From NCBI RefSeq assembly GCF_014655715.1, contig NZ_BNBM01000001.1, forward strand, positions 248,001 through 312,000: a DNA stretch of 64,000 bases, in the 5' to 3' direction. Under the pieces are notes generated by a model. The model was not told the DNA's origin. It saw nothing but the letters and a program-made list of their open reading frames with translations, and did not search any database. A program made the translations under genes and the position numbers. Position 1 is the first letter of the stretch. Each line of letters starts with the position of its first letter. Origin of the DNA: Streptomyces lanatus (lineage in GTDB: Bacteria; Actinomycetota; Actinomycetes; Streptomycetales; Streptomycetaceae). Positions 61,955-64,000 of the stretch are shown here, piece after piece.

Positions 61955-64000
61955 TCAGGGCAGGATCTCGACGTATCCGTCGGTTCCGTGGACGCGGATC
62001 CGCCGGCCGTCCATGATCCGCCGGGTGGCCTGCTCCACGCCGACGACGGCGGGCAGTCCGTACTCCCGGGCGATCACCGCGCCATGGGTCATCAGGCCGC
62101 CCACCTCCGTCACCAGACCCGCGATTCCGACGAACAGCGGCGACCAGCTGGGGTCGGTGAAGGGCGTGACCAGGATGTCGCCCGCTTCGAGGTCGGCCTC
62201 CGCCATGTCGAGGATGACGCGGGCCCTGCCCTCGACGGTCCCGGCGGACACCGGCAGGCCGACCAGGGCGCCGTCCGGCACGTCGTCGCGCCGGTATGCC
62301 CCGGTGAGGGCCTCGCCGTCCGAGGTGAGGACCCGGGGCGGGGTGAGCGCGTGGTACGAACGGAACGCTTCCTCGCGCTCCTGGACGAGCCGGTCGTCCA
62401 CGTGGTTCGAGCTCACGGCGTCGCGGAGTTCCTGGAACGTGAGGTAGAAGGCGTCCTCCGCCCGGGCGAGCACCCCGGCCCGCGCGAGACGCCCGGCCTC
62501 CCTCAGCAGGGCCTGCTTGTAGACGAAGTAGCGGCTGATGATCCCGTACTTCGGGTACTCGCGGTAGCCGATGAAGGTCCTGACCCGGTCGATCATCCGC
62601 TTGGTCTCGTCGGCCTTGTGCTCACCGTCCGGCAGGGCGCGCAGGCGGGACAGCACGTCCTGTTCCTTCTGCTCCGCCTTCCGCCGCCCCTGCTCGAAGC
62701 GGCGCCCGGCGGCGCCCGGTTCGAAGTTCCTGACGTTGTCGAGGATCACCGGCACCAGCGTGCTGGGCCGCTCGCGCCAGCGTGGCCTCGTGATGTCGAT
62801 CTCGCCGACGCAGCGCATGCCGTACAGGTCGAGGTAGGACTCGATGGCGTCGCGCGCCCCGGTCCCGCCCGGGAGCTTCGCCAGCTCGTCCAGGAAGCCG
62901 TCGTCCTCGACGCCCTGGAGGAACGCCACCAGCTCCGGGTGCGGGCGGATCACGTCGGCGACGTCGAGCAGCGCAAGTCCCATCTCCGAGGTGATGTTGC
63001 CGGGGGCGGACAGGGTGAGGGTGTCCGCCGCGTTCTTCTCGCCCAGCCACTCCAGCAGGTTGTCGTTGAGCCACCAGGTGGCCTCCATGCCGGCCATGAT
63101 CGCCTGCATGCTCAGCGGGTCGCTCAGGACGCGCTTGTGCTCCTCGAAGGCCTCCAGCAGGAAGTCGAACAGCGCCGGTCCGGTCTTCGTCCGGATGTCG
63201 CGCTCCAGGGCGGCGATCGATGTCCGGCTGCGTTCGACCAGCTCGGTGACGACGGCCGGATCGTTCTCGATGGGGGCGGCGGGCGCACCGCCGGCCGGTG
63301 GCCCGCCGGGGCTCGTGTCCGGGAGCGTCGGGACGAAGTCGTCGTGGTCGAGGACGGTCTCCAGCGCGTCCCTGATCAGCGGGTCGCCCCGGCCCAGCAC
63401 ATCCAGGAGACCGGCGCGGCTCGCGGTCGAGGCCAGGCGCGGGGTGACGTCGACGAACAGCCGTCCGGCGGCCTCGTGCATCGGCACCATGGCGGTCAGC
63501 TGCCACATGGAGTGGCCCAGGGGCTTCATCGGGTCGGTCATCATCTGCCCGTGACCGACGGAGACGTAGACGTGGTTCTCCTGGTCGCCGCTCTCGGGGA
63601 CGGGGAACAGGGTCGTGATCGGCCTGCTCTGCACGACCTGGAAGCCGCCGTCGACCAGGCACCATTCGATGTCCTGCGGGCGGCCGAAGTGCGCCTCGAT
63701 CCGCCGCCCGAGCGCCACGAGTTCCACGGCCTGCGCGTCCGTCAGCGCCGGCTGCTCCTGCCGCCGCGCGTCGATCGCCACTTCCCGCGTGCCGCCGTCC
63801 GGCAGGGCCTCGACGGCACGCTGCTTGGCGGCGATCGTCCTCTCGACGACCTCGCCGTCGCGCACCTTGAAGACGTCCGGGTTCACCAGGCCGGAGACCA
63901 GGGCCTCGCCGAGGCCGAAACCGGCGTCCACGGTGGCGACCTTCCGGTTGCCCGTGACGGGGTCGGCCGTGAACAGGATGCCGGAGGCCTGCGGGAAGAC
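61955..64000 (-). CDS. rph: Rifampin phosphotransferase, C-terminal part (5' end beyond window)
   Basis: At least 682 residues are visible and the frame stays open to the window edge (QASGILFTADPVTGNRK). The order is the end of the ATP-grasp domain (DAGFGLGEALVSGLVNPDVFKVRDG, FGRPQDIEWCLVDGGFQVVQSRPITTLFP), a rifampin-binding helical domain (MMTDPMKPLGHSMWQLTAMVPMHEAAGRLFVDVTPRLAST, GYREYPKYGIISRYFVYKQALLREAGRLA), and the swivelling His domain with the catalytic His in GGLMTHGAVIAREYGLPAVVGV. This arrangement identifies Rph, which phosphorylates rifamycins using ATP. Plain PEP synthase is less likely because of the central domain. Confidence 0.92.
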   Translation of the reverse strand, partial: VFPQASGILFTADPVTGNRKVATVDAGFGLGEALVSGLVNPDVFKVRDGEVVERTIAAKQRAVEALPDGGTREVAIDARRQEQPALTDAQAVELVALGRRIEAHFGRPQDIEWCLVDGGFQVVQSRPITTLFPVPESGDQENHVYVSVGHGQMMTDPMKPLGHSMWQLTAMVPMHEAAGRLFVDVTPRLASTASRAGLLDVLGRGDPLIRDALETVLDHDDFVPTLPDTSPGGPPAGGAPAAPIENDPAVVTELVERSRTSIAALERDIRTKTGPALFDFLLEAFEEHKRVLSDPLSMQAIMAGMEATWWLNDNLLEWLGEKNAADTLTLSAPGNITSEMGLALLDVADVIRPHPELVAFLQGVEDDGFLDELAKLPGGTGARDAIESYLDLYGMRCVGEIDITRPRWRERPSTLVPVILDNVRNFEPGAAGRRFEQGRRKAEQKEQDVLSRLRALPDGEHKADETKRMIDRVRTFIGYREYPKYGIISRYFVYKQALLREAGRLARAGVLARAEDAFYLTFQELRDAVSSNHVDDRLVQEREEAFRSYHALTPPRVLTSDGEALTGAYRRDDVPDGALVGLPVSAGTVEGRARVILDMAEADLEAGDILVTPFTDPSWSPLFVGIAGLVTEVGGLMTHGAVIAREYGLPAVVGVEQATRRIMDGRRIRVHGTDGYVEILP

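Overview
The window is high-GC DNA with the codon bias, GTG/TTG starts, ATGA/GTGA stop-start overlaps and gene content of a Streptomyces chromosome. It looks like an arm-proximal or semi-core region. The order tkt-tal-zwf-opcA-pgi-gnd, followed by a third GTP cyclohydrolase II, matches what I remember of the S. coelicolor SCO6663-SCO6650 neighbourhood; I could not check this. Coding density is very high. No gap between genes exceeds 300 bp, and I see no rRNA, tRNA, CRISPR array or intact transposon.

Layout. (1) 1-5 kb: the end of an MMPL exporter, a DUF1905 protein, a secreted GH16-CBM6 glucanase behind a perfect palindromic operator, a GerW-type protein, a mycothiol-dependent isomerase-family protein and an AraC regulator. 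(2) 5.1-13.5 kb: a tightly coupled carbon-metabolism operon, tkt-tal-zwf-opcA-pgi-gnd, linking the pentose phosphate pathway with glucose-6-phosphate isomerisation. Next comes a beta-helical membrane protein with its own leaderless-type promoter. (3) 14.9-20 kb: a shikimate/quinate catabolic unit made of a dehydroshikimate dehydratase fused to an HPPD-like domain, a shikimate/quinate dehydrogenase, a TetR regulator and an MFS permease. Two matching 26-bp operators flank the regulator. (4) 20-32 kb: a surface-glycan locus with four glycosyltransferase-type proteins, a methyltransferase, UDP-GlcNAc 2-epimerase and UDP-ManNAc dehydrogenase. It ends in a frameshifted glycan gene fused to the stump of another gene. 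(5) 32-39 kb: an F420/FMN-type oxidase divergent from a TetR-MFS pair with duplicated operators, a beta-lactamase-fold hydrolase, and a saccharopine-type operon (FAD oxidase plus two saccharopine dehydrogenases).

(6) 39.2-46.5 kb is the most interesting segment. It holds a GTP cyclohydrolase II with Met at the Tyr 'switch' position, a creatininase-family amidohydrolase, a PTPS/QueD-like protein that has lost its catalytic Cys and one zinc His, a glycosyltransferase, a SAM methyltransferase, a lipid-flippase-like membrane protein, a zinc-type dehydrogenase and a CDP-alcohol phosphatidyltransferase. Together they suggest an uncharacterised pathway from GTP through a formamidopyrimidine to a glycosylated, possibly lipid-linked product.

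(7) 46.5-53.3 kb: two GNAT acetyltransferases, an MFS exporter with a duplicated tail, a fused Dpp-type permease with its binding protein but no ATPase, and a CooC/MinD-like ATPase. (8) 53.3-61.9 kb: a beta-1,3-glucan utilisation locus with a GH16 laminarinase carrying two discoidin domains, a GH1 beta-glucosidase, a sugar ABC importer and a divergent Tat-exported GH55 exo-glucanase. The GH55 promoter carries a half-degenerate copy of the same palindrome found before the GH16 gene at 1.1 kb. (9) 61.9-64 kb: the C-terminal part of a rifampin phosphotransferase that runs off the window.
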